Positions 9,063-17,363 of a DNA stretch of 64,000 nt are shown here, piece after piece (the stretch's first letter is position 1; each line of letters opens with the position of its first letter). This stretch comes from Halobacillus halophilus DSM 2266 (lineage in GTDB: Bacteria > Bacillota > Bacilli > Bacillales > Halobacillaceae), in the NCBI RefSeq assembly GCF_000284515.1, contig NC_017668.1, positions 1,178,001 through 1,242,000 on the forward strand, given 5' to 3'. Below the pieces are notes generated by a model that did not search any database, was not told the origin of the DNA, and was given only the letters and a program-made list of their open reading frames with translations. Made by a program: the position numbers and the translations under genes.

Positions 9063-9920
9063 TTACTCCTGAGGCTGAATAATATAGGCGTGGTTTAGTA
9101 AGGAAAAAAGGGATCGCTCCACGAAAGTATCCACATCTTCTTTAGGCACGGAAGCTAAATCTCCGACCATCCGCCCATTATCCAGGAGGTGCTTGACGAC
9201 GATCCAGCCCGTAAAGTTCGCTTCTTTTTCATATCCAGACGCGCCTGTTCCTTTTGTGAAGGAAAAAAGGGCTTCATAGTCTGTCCGACTTAAATGAGGG
9301 ATGATGTTAATCATAATGCGATTTGGCTCCCTGCTGCATTTCTCACGGCTCCACAGGAGTTCTGTTTTTACATTTGCCTGTTTACTCATTAGCTGGCGGG
9401 CTGTATGCAAGGCAATGCCTTCCTGAAAGATTAATTGCGCAAGGGTGCGAGTCTGGCTTGGCGCGAGTCCAGATTTGCAGCAATGGACGACGCGGACAAT
9501 TTCCTGGAGCAGCTTGAAATCATTCCATTCTGTTTCGATAGGAAAACAAATGGTATATTCATGGTCTTGCTCTAAAATGAATGGTTCTGTTTCAAAGGTT
9601 CCTACGAAAAACAAAAGTGTCAGTGAAATAGGCTCATCATATTGTAGAGCTTGTTTAACGGGAGTCACTAATTCCTGTAAGTTCACTTCATCCATTTCAA
9701 AGTACTTGATCCTATCATAGACGAGAGAGTATTTATCCCAGGCATAGTTCAGCATTTCTCTTTCAAATTGGTCTTTTTCATAGCCGGGAGGGACAAAAGT
9801 AAATCCGTAATGTTCCTTCCATAATTCATAACGGCGCTCAGGGTCAGCATTTTCAAGGGAGGCTTTATCATAAAAAAACAGGAAGCGGTCCAGCATTTGT
9901 TTAATTTTTAAATCATCCAC
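9063..9920 (-). CDS. uncharacterised protein resembling a degenerate zinc peptidase (DUF2268/DUF5700-like)
   Basis: A 285-residue soluble protein with no signal peptide. In the C-terminal half the order of motifs recalls gluzincin-like families: a helix where HExxH would be (VVHCCKSG), then IFQEGIALHTA, then a Gly/Tyr-containing segment GASGYEKEANFTGW before a helix. The HExxH Glu and second His are replaced by Cys and Ser, so it is probably not an active peptidase of that type. The GTG start has GAGGAGG six bases upstream. It lies 22 bp after the alpha/beta hydrolase gene on the same strand and is probably cotranscribed. The family assignment is tentative. Confidence 0.55.
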   Translation of the reverse strand: MDDLKIKQMLDRFLFFYDKASLENADPERRYELWKEHYGFTFVPPGYEKDQFEREMLNYAWDKYSLVYDRIKYFEMDEVNLQELVTPVKQALQYDEPISLTLLFFVGTFETEPFILEQDHEYTICFPIETEWNDFKLLQEIVRVVHCCKSGLAPSQTRTLAQLIFQEGIALHTARQLMSKQANVKTELLWSREKCSREPNRIMINIIPHLSRTDYEALFSFTKGTGASGYEKEANFTGWIVVKHLLDNGRMVGDLASVPKEDVDTFVERSLFSLLNHAYIIQPQE

Positions 9921-9941
9921 GATGATCCTCCTCAGTTTAGT

Positions 9942-10778
9942 TTATCGTGACAGAAACTCGAGACGCTTGTTCCAAACCTGCTGGGCGTTTTTACCAATCC
10001 AGATCAAATGACTGTCTGCATCTACTTCAAAGATTTCACAATCAGGGGCCCTGGACTTTAAAAGAAGAGCATGGGTATAAGGGACACTTTTATCTTTCTG
10101 GGAATACATCCCCAGTACAGGAACCTGGATCTTGGAGATATCCGTGGTGACGGAATGGTCAATATCAAGACTGAATCCCTTTCCTGACTGAGAGGTAGCA
10201 AGCATGTCATAAATAAACCTCCGATCATTAGGGGACAGGCGTTCTAAGTATTCTTCAGGATCTTCTGTAGTCATTTCTGAGATCAGCTGTTTCATAATAA
10301 GGTCCGGGAAGAATTTAAGCATGGTTTTCAAGCTTCCCCACACCATCCGTTCGGCAGGACCAAATAGAACTCTGGCTTTTTGCTTCACAGCCTCTTCCCA
10401 GGGTGAAGTAAGAGCAGCTTCCATTATTAATTTAGAGACCCTTGACGGATGGTTGACCGCTAAAGCAATACCTGTAGGACCAGCTGCCGAAATAGCAATA
10501 ACTTTAACTGTCTGAATGTTTAAATGATCGAGGATTTCGATAATGGTTTCGGCGAAAATCTCAGGACTTTTCCCGGTCGAAACCTCAGTGTAGTCGTAGC
10601 CGGGACGAGAGACGGTCAGAAGAGAGAAGCCCTCATAAATAAGGCTGCTGTGGGACAAATCAGTCTCTCTGGTGGAATGGCCTCCTTTTAATAGAAGCAC
10701 GGCAGGACCGGTTCCTTTATATGTATATTCAACAATTCCTTTGGAAGTATCGAGTAGTGTGGCAGTCATCGGGATCAT
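9942..10778 (-). CDS. alpha/beta hydrolase
   Basis: A ~279-residue alpha/beta-hydrolase-fold protein. The strand-turn-helix around VKVIAISAAGPTGIALA places the nucleophile Ser in an ISAAG elbow rather than the standard GxSxG. The acid Asp is in GMYSQKDKSVP and the His in DADSHLIWIG, so a triad is complete. The substrate is unknown. Two in-frame ATGs compete: 10778, with AGGAAG six bases upstream, and 10769, with AAAGGG nine bases upstream. It is divergent from the BtuF-like gene and 22 bp before the following minus-strand gene. Confidence 0.8.
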   Translation of the reverse strand: MIPMTATLLDTSKGIVEYTYKGTGPAVLLLKGGHSTRETDLSHSSLIYEGFSLLTVSRPGYDYTEVSTGKSPEIFAETIIEILDHLNIQTVKVIAISAAGPTGIALAVNHPSRVSKLIMEAALTSPWEEAVKQKARVLFGPAERMVWGSLKTMLKFFPDLIMKQLISEMTTEDPEEYLERLSPNDRRFIYDMLATSQSGKGFSLDIDHSVTTDISKIQVPVLGMYSQKDKSVPYTHALLLKSRAPDCEIFEVDADSHLIWIGKNAQQVWNKRLEFLSR

Positions 10779-10866
10779 CCCTTTCTTCCTTTTTTCATTA
10801 CTATAAATATAAGCTATAATAAAAGAAAATGAAACATCAGAGGATTCTGAAAAAAGAGGTGGAATT

Positions 10867-11637
10867 GTGAGGATTGTGTCGATATGTCCCAGTAACACTG
10901 AACTTGTAGCCTATCTCGGTCAAACGTCTCTGTTGGTTGGTGTCGACAATTATTCTGATTATCCTGAGGAGGTAAAGGATCTTCCAAAACTTGGTCCTGA
11001 CCTCTCCATAGATATGGATGCCGTCGAGCAGCTGAAGCCGGACCTGGTACTGGCTTCCCTGTCTGTTCCAGGGATGGAGAAGAATATAGAAGGTTTAAAA
11101 GAAAGAGGTCTCCCTTATATCATTTTGGATCCAAACAGTTTGAAAGAGATCGCAGAAGATTTAAAGGTAGTTGGAGAAAAGCTCGGGATGAAAGAACTCG
11201 GGGAAGAAAAAGCAGACGCGTTTCTGAAAGAGATTGATGTGTGCAGGCAGGGAGCGCTCACCCGTGGCAATCAACCTTCTCTGTACTGGGAATGGTGGCC
11301 TAAGCCTATTTTTACACCCGGTAAAGCCAACTGGTTAACTGAGATTAGTGAACTGGCCGGAGCACGGAACATCTTCGATACAGAGCCAGAAGCAAGTGTT
11401 CAGACGGACTGGGAAAATGTGAAACTGAGGAACCCGGATCACATTTGTATGGTATGGGTTGGGGTGAAGGAAGAGAAGATGAATCCCGACCTGGTGCGGA
11501 AACGTCCGGGCTGGTCTGAAATGAAGGCAGTTCAAGAAGATCATATACATGTGCTTGAGGAATCTTTATTTTGCCGACCCAGTCCAAGGCTGCTGGAAGG
11601 ATTGAAAAAGTTAACCTTTGTTTTAAGCGAAAAGTAA
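10867..11637 (+). CDS. BtuF-like periplasmic-binding-fold protein, cytoplasmic form
   Basis: A 256-residue protein of the PF01497 binding-protein family (BtuF, FhuD). The core reads RIVSICPSNTELVAYLG at the N-terminus, and LKPDLVLASLSVPG follows. Unlike transport binding proteins it has no signal peptide or lipobox; the first residues are already the first core strand. The GTG at 10867 is supported by AGAGGTGG. No BtuCD-type permease or ATPase is adjacent. Databases often label such proteins cobalamin-binding, but ligand and role are not shown here. It may act in the cytoplasm, for example in corrinoid or siderophore handling. Confidence 0.75.
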   Translation: MRIVSICPSNTELVAYLGQTSLLVGVDNYSDYPEEVKDLPKLGPDLSIDMDAVEQLKPDLVLASLSVPGMEKNIEGLKERGLPYIILDPNSLKEIAEDLKVVGEKLGMKELGEEKADAFLKEIDVCRQGALTRGNQPSLYWEWWPKPIFTPGKANWLTEISELAGARNIFDTEPEASVQTDWENVKLRNPDHICMVWVGVKEEKMNPDLVRKRPGWSEMKAVQEDHIHVLEESLFCRPSPRLLEGLKKLTFVLSEK

Positions 11638-11663
11638 GGCAGCCCAGGGCCGGGCTGCCTTAC
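11634..11663. terminator. hairpin between convergent genes
   Basis: A 12-bp perfect stem GTAAGGCAGCCC / GGGCTGCCTTAC with a six-base loop. The T runs are short, so termination may be moderate. It overlaps the stop of the BtuF-like gene. Confidence 0.7.
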
Positions 11664-11666
11664 TCA

Positions 11667-12500
11667 TTAGTGAAGTTTATTTTTATGTTTGGGAACGGCA
11701 AGTTCTTTAAAGTTTTCAGCCAGGTGATCCAGTTGATCCGCTAAAAGTTCACCTTCCATAGGCAGTCCGTGCCCTGTAATAGCTACTCGCGGCTGTAGAG
11801 CGGCAAGTTTTTTAACAGATTTTTCAGCTGCTTCCCAATTATGAGTGAAATAAGCAGGAGGTCCATGCACGTGCTGATGCTGGATGAAAACGGCCATGCT
11901 AGATTCCTGTTTAACCGTAATAAAAGCGTCACCGGAAATAAGTGTTCGATCCTCTTCTCGAAATAAAGCAACATGTCCTGGGGTATGTCCCGGGGTATGA
12001 ATGGTGCGCCATCCTTCTAAGAAGGGGATAGAACCGTCTTCGGGAAGAGGATAGATATATTGGCTCAAGTCTACGGGATCAGTTGGAAAGAACGGAGATA
12101 AAATTGAAAATAAGCCTCCGCCGACCGTAGCATCCCCAACAGGGTAGTCGCGCTTCCCGGTTACATATTCCATTTCTTTCGGATGAATGTAGATTGGAAC
12201 GTTCCAGTGGTCTGCCAATTTTTTAGCTGAGCCCACATGATCAAAGTGGCCATGCGTCAATATAATGGCCTGCGGGGGCCTGGAGCCGTAGCGTTTTTGA
12301 GCGGCTTCTATTATACGTTTGGCATAATGTCCTATGCCGCAGTCGACAAGGACCCATTCCCTTGCATCCTCTGCCCCGATAAAAATCACATTAACAATTA
12401 AAGTTCTATAGAAAGCGACGTCTGGAAGCATTTGTTCCGCCACCGCCTGATCCATGTGCCACCCATTATCCATTTCATCTTGATGTCCGTATTTATCCAC
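11667..12500 (-). CDS. MBL-fold metallo-hydrolase
   Basis: A 277-residue metallo-beta-lactamase-fold enzyme. The metal-binding residues are all present: THGHFDHVG (HxHxDH), HTPGHTPGH, SGDAFIT (bridging Asp) and TGHGLPM. The architecture suits a glyoxalase II-like or general hydrolase in the cytoplasm. The GTG start at 12500 has AGAGGTGG four bases upstream. It follows the nhaC gene by about 60 bp on the same strand and may be cotranscribed and thus share its T-box control, though no terminator test was possible. Substrate unknown. Confidence 0.85.
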   Translation of the reverse strand: MDKYGHQDEMDNGWHMDQAVAEQMLPDVAFYRTLIVNVIFIGAEDAREWVLVDCGIGHYAKRIIEAAQKRYGSRPPQAIILTHGHFDHVGSAKKLADHWNVPIYIHPKEMEYVTGKRDYPVGDATVGGGLFSILSPFFPTDPVDLSQYIYPLPEDGSIPFLEGWRTIHTPGHTPGHVALFREEDRTLISGDAFITVKQESSMAVFIQHQHVHGPPAYFTHNWEAAEKSVKKLAALQPRVAITGHGLPMEGELLADQLDHLAENFKELAVPKHKNKLH

Positions 12501-12561
12501 GTCTCCACCTCTTTTTTTATAGTTTGGTTGGAGATAAAGGTTCTATACACCAGTTGTATGA

Positions 12562-13962
12562 TTAGCTCGTCGCTTTTTGCTTTTCTTCGGTTTGCATCGT
12601 CAGTGTTTTACCGGTGAAACCAAAAATAATAGTCAGCACTGGACAGAGCAGACAGAAGAATGCAAAGGGAAGGTAATCAAGGACAGGTACACCGAGTACG
12701 TCGGATAAAAATACTCCGCAAACGCTCCAGGGCACCAACGGGTTAATCACTGTACCTGCATCTTCCAGGGTTCTTGATAAATTTTTACGTGCTAAGCCGG
12801 CCTTTTCATAAATATCCTGATAAGCTTCTCCTGTAAGCAAAATGGAGAGGTACTGTTCCCCGATCGCTAAATTAATACCGATCGCCGTTAAGGCGGTGGA
12901 AAGGGTAGCAGAACGAGCGGATTTTAACCCGGATTGAACACTAGCTAATATTGAAGGAATGACTCCAGTTTTGAAAAACAGTCCCCCTAGAGCAAGAGCC
13001 AAAATGACGAGTGCAATTGTAAACAGCATGTCGTTCATGCCTCCGCGAGTTAGCAATTCATTCACGGCATCATTGCTGGTTTCCGCTGTATATCCGTTAA
13101 ACCACGTGCTCCATAGTGCAGACCATTCCATGATTCCTCTGAAACCCGCTAACAGGATAGCAGCTAAACTGCTTACCGCAAGGGAAATAAAGGCTGGACG
13201 CTTTGAAACAGCCATGACTACAAGGATCAACAAGGGAATCCAGGAACTCCAGTGAATCACCCCAGCCTCTGTTAGACCATTTTGAAAACCGGCTAATTGT
13301 TCCGGCGAGACCTGCTGGCCAGGAGAGAGAATGATAAAGGCAAGAGCTGAAAGGATAAAGGCAGGAATGGTGGTCCAGCTCATGTTTTTAATATGATCAA
13401 ATAAATCCACTTTCACTACGGTGGAGGCGAGGTTGGTCGTATCAGACAAGGGTGACATTTTGTCACCGAAAAAGGCACCTGAAACAACCGCACCAGCGGT
13501 CATGGCCAGGGGAAGGTCCATTGTCTGGGCGGCGCCGATAAAGGCGACCCCGACGGTAGCCGCTGTTGTAAACGAACTGCCAAGAGCAACTCCGACAATA
13601 GCTGTAACAGCAAAAGCAATGGCCAAAAACCATGGTCCGCCCGCTAAGTAAAAGGCTGCATCCATCAATACGGGAATGGTGCCGCTGGCCATCCAGCTTG
13701 CAATTAGTATCCCAATTAAGAAAAATAACAGAACAGCCCCCATTCCGGTTTGGGCCCCCTGAACCATTCCATGCTGTAAATCCTGAAAACTTACTTTCTT
13801 CAGCATTCCATACGTAACCATAAGAAGAATTCCTATTAGAATAGGGATATGCGGAACGGTCTGAATTTTAATGATAAAATAACTGATGATTCCAATGACT
13901 AATAACAGGATTAAACTTGATTCTACCACTCCTGGCAGTTTTTTAGGCTGTAGGTGAAGCAT
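12562..13962 (-). CDS. nhaC: NhaC-family Na+/H+ antiporter
   Basis: A 466-residue membrane protein with about eleven to twelve hydrophobic segments. It matches the NhaC family (including B. subtilis YheL) in HIPILIGILLMVTYGML, GAVVSGAFFGDKMSPLSDTT and TVINPLVPWSVCG. Family members exchange Na+ for H+, and some exchange organic acids. AAGGAGGAATTAC precedes the ATG. Upstream on the same strand is a complete T-box leader whose probable specifier codon is UAC (Tyr). Comparative work has assigned T-box-controlled yheL-type genes as possible tyrosine transporters, so the physiological substrate may be tyrosine rather than only Na+. Confidence 0.88.
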   Translation of the reverse strand: MLHLQPKKLPGVVESSLILLLVIGIISYFIIKIQTVPHIPILIGILLMVTYGMLKKVSFQDLQHGMVQGAQTGMGAVLLFFLIGILIASWMASGTIPVLMDAAFYLAGGPWFLAIAFAVTAIVGVALGSSFTTAATVGVAFIGAAQTMDLPLAMTAGAVVSGAFFGDKMSPLSDTTNLASTVVKVDLFDHIKNMSWTTIPAFILSALAFIILSPGQQVSPEQLAGFQNGLTEAGVIHWSSWIPLLILVVMAVSKRPAFISLAVSSLAAILLAGFRGIMEWSALWSTWFNGYTAETSNDAVNELLTRGGMNDMLFTIALVILALALGGLFFKTGVIPSILASVQSGLKSARSATLSTALTAIGINLAIGEQYLSILLTGEAYQDIYEKAGLARKNLSRTLEDAGTVINPLVPWSVCGVFLSDVLGVPVLDYLPFAFFCLLCPVLTIIFGFTGKTLTMQTEEKQKATS

Positions 13963-14124
13963 CGTAATTCCTCCTTGAATAGATATGATCTTTTCATTCT
14001 CAATGTTAGTTATCGAATATACTCCCGTTTCTATAGGCGAAACATAGTTTTCCTGCCAGGGGATGAGAAAGGTTTGAATGATAACTTGTTTATTAAGAAT
14101 TAACCGAACTTTGATGTTCGTACA

Positions 14125-14376
14125 AAATAAAAAGACTTCATCCCCAAAAACACAGGGACGAAGCCTTGGCTCCGCGGTACCACCCTCGTTGGTAAGCCAT
14201 ACTTACCCACTCGTCTGGTGTATCACTGGTAAAGAATCCTGTAATTCAAAGAAAGGAAGACCTGAATTTCCACCTGTCATTCAGTCTCTGAGTGCTGTCC
14301 TTCAATCTTTTACTCCGGAATTCATGATACGAATTATTTTTCACTTGAACGCTTTTAAGTGATGAAGCATATTAGT
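14125..14376 (-). ncRNA. T-box leader, probably tyrosine-specific
   Basis: Read on the minus strand: the antiterminator core AGGGTGGTACCGCGG is at 14172-14187. The terminator CTTCGTCCC / GGGATGAAG plus TCTTTTTATTTT is at about 14125-14163. In stem I the specifier loop is opposite an AGTA (loop-E) segment; its 3' side reads GAATTACAGG. Taking the codon followed by the conserved A gives TAC at 14241-14243, that is Tyr; the overlapping TTA (Leu) would break the usual spacing. Uncharged tRNA-Tyr would pair here and at UGGU in the antiterminator and let nhaC be transcribed. Confidence 0.9.
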
Positions 14377-14382
14377 TCTATT

Positions 14383-14411
14383 ATCGTAAAAGAAGTGAAG
14401 AAAATTGTCAA
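14383..14411 (-). promoter_or_regulatory. sigma-A promoter of the T-box/nhaC unit
   Basis: Minus strand: TTGACA (-35, perfect), a 17-base spacer, TACGAT (-10). The predicted start at about 14376 gives a ~250-base leader. Confidence 0.7.
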
Positions 14412-14503
14412 TCTGTTTATTGAAATTTAGCTCACCCTCAAGACGTGCTGTTTCTTGCCCTTAAGCGTTGCCTCATTTTAACCTAAGAATTGATTTACTA
14501 AAG

Positions 14504-15040
14504 ATAAGCTCCCGTTTGTAAGACTCAGTTTCGAGATAGATCGGGTCCGTTACTCTATGTGGTGGAGGGCTGTTGGGGAAATAACTCGCTTTCCTATGGG
14601 GGAACGGTGAGCTTCCTCGCTCGTTTCACTCCCTGCGGGATCTAACCTAGTTCCTTCTCCCATGGGAGTCTCGCCATTTCCCCATCACCCCAATGCTAAT
14701 AAGGTAAACGGACCCTGCTAAGGAGGATAAGGGCACAGCATGAACTCCTCGCAAATGCTTTTTACCTGCATAGGCGGAAAGGTGACCGCTGAAAATGGCT
14801 ATTCTTTGATCATCGGCCAAGTGCTTTCCTGTTTTTTCGGAGAACCATATATCGCAAGGTCCGGAGGGGGATGATGAAGACTCCTGCGGGATAGACATGA
14901 TCGGTGAGACCCCGGAGAGCTTTAGCTCGAGGAGGCTCAGCACATTCCCGCGGAAAGCGAATCATCCCCCGCAGGACCTTCACGGTGAACCAATATCTCG
15001 AAATCGAGTCTTACAGTATCCGGCCTTATACTGGAATAAA
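14504..15040. repeat. intergenic repeat R3 (full form)
   Basis: Termini at 14519-14538 and 14994-15013 (core 495 bp), with outer flanks AAGCTCCCGTTTG and TATCCGGCCTTATA. The left module (about 14550-14710) and right module (about 14855-14985) are inverted homologues. It lies between the divergent T-box/nhaC unit and azlC. Confidence 0.9.
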
Positions 15041-15137
15041 TTATTTATAAAGAATCAACAACCAGAATTTATATCTTTCAATCACTTGGATCCATTGTGT
15101 ATAATAGTGGAAATTTAGTAGAGAGGAAGGGAAGAGA

Positions 15138-15875
15138 ATGCAGTCCCAAGCTGTTAAACAGGCTGGAACATCGAGCCGCATACATATGATTCGAAGGGGA
15201 ATGCGAGCTGGTTCTCCGATTATGCTCGGTTATTTGCCAATTGCTCTTACCTATGGGGTTCTTGCCAGTCAATCAGGTATGAGTAACTCGGAGCTGACGC
15301 TTATGAGTCTTCTCGTTTTTGCTGGTGCTGCTCAATTTTTAGCGGTCGGAATGTTGGTCGCCGGTACAGGGGTTTTTGAAATTATAGTAGCAACATTTGT
15401 ATTGAACTTTAGACATTTCGTGATGAGCTTCTCTTTTGTGAATCGATTGAAGAAAATCGCGCTCAGAGCGAAGCTTCCGATGACTCTCGGTCTTACAGAT
15501 GAAACGTTCACTGTATCTTCTCTCTATCGCAGAGAAGCAAAAGAAGATTATGGAGCTTACTTTTTCTCAGCTCTTATTATAACTGCCTATGTTTCCTGGG
15601 TCGGAGGATCCTACCTCGGAGGCGTTCTTGGAGATATTATGCCTCAAAGATTGAGCGAAAGCATGGGTGTGGCACTTTATGCTATGTTTATAGGTCTGTT
15701 AGTCCCCTCTGTGAAAAAACATTATCGAATTGCTGTAGTTGCTGTTTTAGCCATGATTATTAATTATCTAGCCCAGCAGATTGGCTTCAGTGAAGGATGG
15801 GCTATTGTTCTTGGTACGGTTGCCGGGGGATGCAGCGGCATCTGGATCTTGCCAGAAGAGGAGGAAGACATATGA
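15138..15875 (+). CDS. azlC: AzlC-family branched-chain amino acid exporter, large subunit
   Basis: A 245-residue membrane protein of the AzlC/YgaZ family with about five to six hydrophobic segments. The motifs PIMLGYLPIALTYGVLA, LVFAGAAQFLAVGML and VLNFRHFVMSFS are diagnostic. With AzlD it exports branched-chain amino acids or their analogues (4-azaleucine resistance in B. subtilis). The ATG at 15138 follows GAAGGGAAGAG. The stop overlaps the azlD start as ATGA, so the two are translationally coupled. No Lrp-type azlB regulator is next to it here. Confidence 0.92.
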   Translation: MQSQAVKQAGTSSRIHMIRRGMRAGSPIMLGYLPIALTYGVLASQSGMSNSELTLMSLLVFAGAAQFLAVGMLVAGTGVFEIIVATFVLNFRHFVMSFSFVNRLKKIALRAKLPMTLGLTDETFTVSSLYRREAKEDYGAYFFSALIITAYVSWVGGSYLGGVLGDIMPQRLSESMGVALYAMFIGLLVPSVKKHYRIAVVAVLAMIINYLAQQIGFSEGWAIVLGTVAGGCSGIWILPEEEEDI

Positions 15876-16165
15876 TCATCTGGATGATTATAGGAATGGC
15901 TCTTGTAACTGCCATTCCCAGAGTACTGCCAGCCTTTATAGTAGATATTGTGTCTTTTCCAAAATGGGTAGATCGTTGGTTGAATGCTATCCCTTATGCA
16001 GCACTTGGAGCTTTGATTTTTCCTGGTATTCTAAGCGTAAAGCCGGAAGCTCCTCAGATTGGGATAATTGCCGGTTTAACAGCCGTGCTTTTAGCGTGGC
16101 TGGATCTCCATATTATTCTGGTCGTCCTTGGAGCCATCGCATCTGTGTTTCTTTTAACATTATAA
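15872..16165 (+). CDS. azlD: AzlD-family branched-chain amino acid exporter, small subunit
   Basis: A 97-residue protein with three to four hydrophobic segments, the usual size for AzlD. It contains the conserved stretch IPRVLPAFIV and a later YAALGALIFPGIL. It pairs with AzlC to make the exporter. The ATG at 15872 overlaps the azlC stop by four bases, with AGAGGAGGAAG upstream. Confidence 0.9.
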   Translation: MIIWMIIGMALVTAIPRVLPAFIVDIVSFPKWVDRWLNAIPYAALGALIFPGILSVKPEAPQIGIIAGLTAVLLAWLDLHIILVVLGAIASVFLLTL

Positions 16166-16167
16166 TC

Positions 16168-16194
16168 ACGCCCGCCCATCCGGTGCATATCGTA
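16168..16194 (+). promoter_or_regulatory. sigma-K-type promoter
   Basis: AC at 16168-16169 in ATCACG, a 16-base spacer, then CATATCGTA at 16186-16194. This fits the sigma-K -10 consensus CATAnnnTA and spacing. It is about 30 bases before the Gly/Pro-rich gene. Confidence 0.5.
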
Positions 16195-16225
16195 TAGGGA
16201 TACTTCCGGAAAGGGATTGATCGTG

Positions 16226-16681
16226 ATGTATAGACAACAAGGATTCCCATTTGGACAAAACTTTGGAATTCCCGGGCAGGGACAGGGAGGACAGTTTGGA
16301 CCAGGCGGCCCATTTGGTGGTGGACCTCAAGGCCCGCCGTTCGGAGGAGGCCCCGGTCAGCCACCGCAAGGTCCGCCATTCGGAGGAGGTCCTGGTCAGC
16401 CGCCACAAGGTCCGCCATCTGGGGGAGGTGCACAATTACCACCGCCTCCTTCTTCACCTCCATCCCAACAAGGGGCTTCCGTGTATGCGGTAGATCCTGG
16501 ATCGCTTTTTGGATGTTTATATCGGTACACTTGGATCAGACTGGAAAATGGACGCTCTTTCTGGTTTTATCCAACGTTCATAGGAAGAACCTCTGTGGCT
16601 GGTTACCGATGGCAGCGGAGAAGACGTCAATGGGTTTACACGGGCTTCGATACAAGTTTAATTTCGAATTTTCAATGTTAA
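16226..16681 (+). CDS. Gly/Pro/Gln-rich protein with conserved aromatic C-terminus, possible spore coat protein
   Basis: A ~151-residue protein in two parts. Residues ~5-85 are low-complexity Gly/Pro/Gln, including 13-residue repeats of the type QGPPFGGGPGQPP. The last ~60 residues are ordered and aromatic (CLYRYTWIRLENGRSFWFYP, then VAGYRW), suggesting a small beta-rich domain. No signal peptide or membrane segment. A ribosome site GGAAAGGG serves either the ATG at 16226 or a GTG one codon earlier. A sigma-K-like promoter and the composition fit a late mother-cell coat or crust protein, but I do not recognise the family and this is inference. Confidence 0.7.
   Translation: MYRQQGFPFGQNFGIPGQGQGGQFGPGGPFGGGPQGPPFGGGPGQPPQGPPFGGGPGQPPQGPPSGGGAQLPPPPSSPPSQQGASVYAVDPGSLFGCLYRYTWIRLENGRSFWFYPTFIGRTSVAGYRWQRRRRQWVYTGFDTSLISNFQC
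16328..16444 (+). repeat. 39-bp tandem coding repeat
   Basis: Three consecutive 39-bp units beginning at 16328, 16367 and 16406, each starting CAAGG(C/T)CCGCC. The first two are nearly identical and the third is degenerate. They encode the 13-residue Gly/Pro repeat and could vary in number between strains. Confidence 0.8.
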
Positions 16682-16683
16682 AA

Positions 16684-16717
16684 GAAATGGTGCCCTCTCT
16701 GGCGCCATTTCTTTTTA
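16684..16717 (+). terminator. intrinsic terminator
   Basis: GAAATGG(T/C)GCC hairpin with TTTCTTTTTATA following the second arm. Confidence 0.85.
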
Positions 16718-16779
16718 TAGAATATACAGAATTATGTTACTATTAAGGATAGAGAATAAGTAGAAGGGAAGACGAGCCT

Positions 16780-17316
16780 ATGCCGGAGCTTAGATTGGCA
16801 CGTTTAGAAGATGCAGAAACGGTAGCAAATATCCATGTAGCCAGCTGGAAATCTACATACAAAGATCTCCTTGATGAACGGGATGTAAGTAATATAACGG
16901 TGGAAAATCGAATTGCTCTTTGGCAGACCATATTAAGGAAGCCTGTAAACGGACAGATTGCCTATGTCATTGAAAATGATAACCAGGAAGTGGTCGGCTT
17001 TGTGTCTGGCGGAAAAGAACGTACGAGAAACTACGGCTATGATGGTGAAATTTATGCCATTTACCTTCTCGATGAGTATCAGGGCCAGGGTTATGGAACG
17101 CTTTTGATCCGGACATTTGCAAGAGCAATGAAGGAAGCAGGATATAAATCCCTGCTTGTGTGGGTATTAACTCATAATCCTTCCAGCCAATTTTATATAA
17201 AACTGGGTGCTCATCCGGTAGAAGCAGAAAAAGTAACGATCGGGCAAGGTACCTATGAAGAAACAGCTTATGGATGGAAAACAATAGATGAATTAGCGGA
17301 AGAGGCAGCTAATTAA
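16780..17316 (+). CDS. GNAT N-acetyltransferase
   Basis: A 178-residue GNAT enzyme. It begins PELRLARLEDAETVANIHVA, as many do. Motif A is YLLDEYQGQGYGTLLI, and the C-terminal LTHNPSSQFYIKLGAH supplies the Asn/Ser and Tyr typical of motif B. AGAAGGGAAGACGAG precedes the ATG. Single gene ended by a strong shared terminator. Substrate unknown. Confidence 0.87.
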   Translation: MPELRLARLEDAETVANIHVASWKSTYKDLLDERDVSNITVENRIALWQTILRKPVNGQIAYVIENDNQEVVGFVSGGKERTRNYGYDGEIYAIYLLDEYQGQGYGTLLIRTFARAMKEAGYKSLLVWVLTHNPSSQFYIKLGAHPVEAEKVTIGQGTYEETAYGWKTIDELAEEAAN

Positions 17317-17352
17317 ACAAAGCGGTCACGATATTTTCGTGACCGCTTTGTT
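17316..17352. terminator. bidirectional intrinsic terminator
   Basis: Perfect 16-bp stem AACAAAGCGGTCACGA / TCGTGACCGCTTTGTT between convergent genes. Confidence 0.92.
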
Positions 17353-17363
17353 AATTTAAGATA

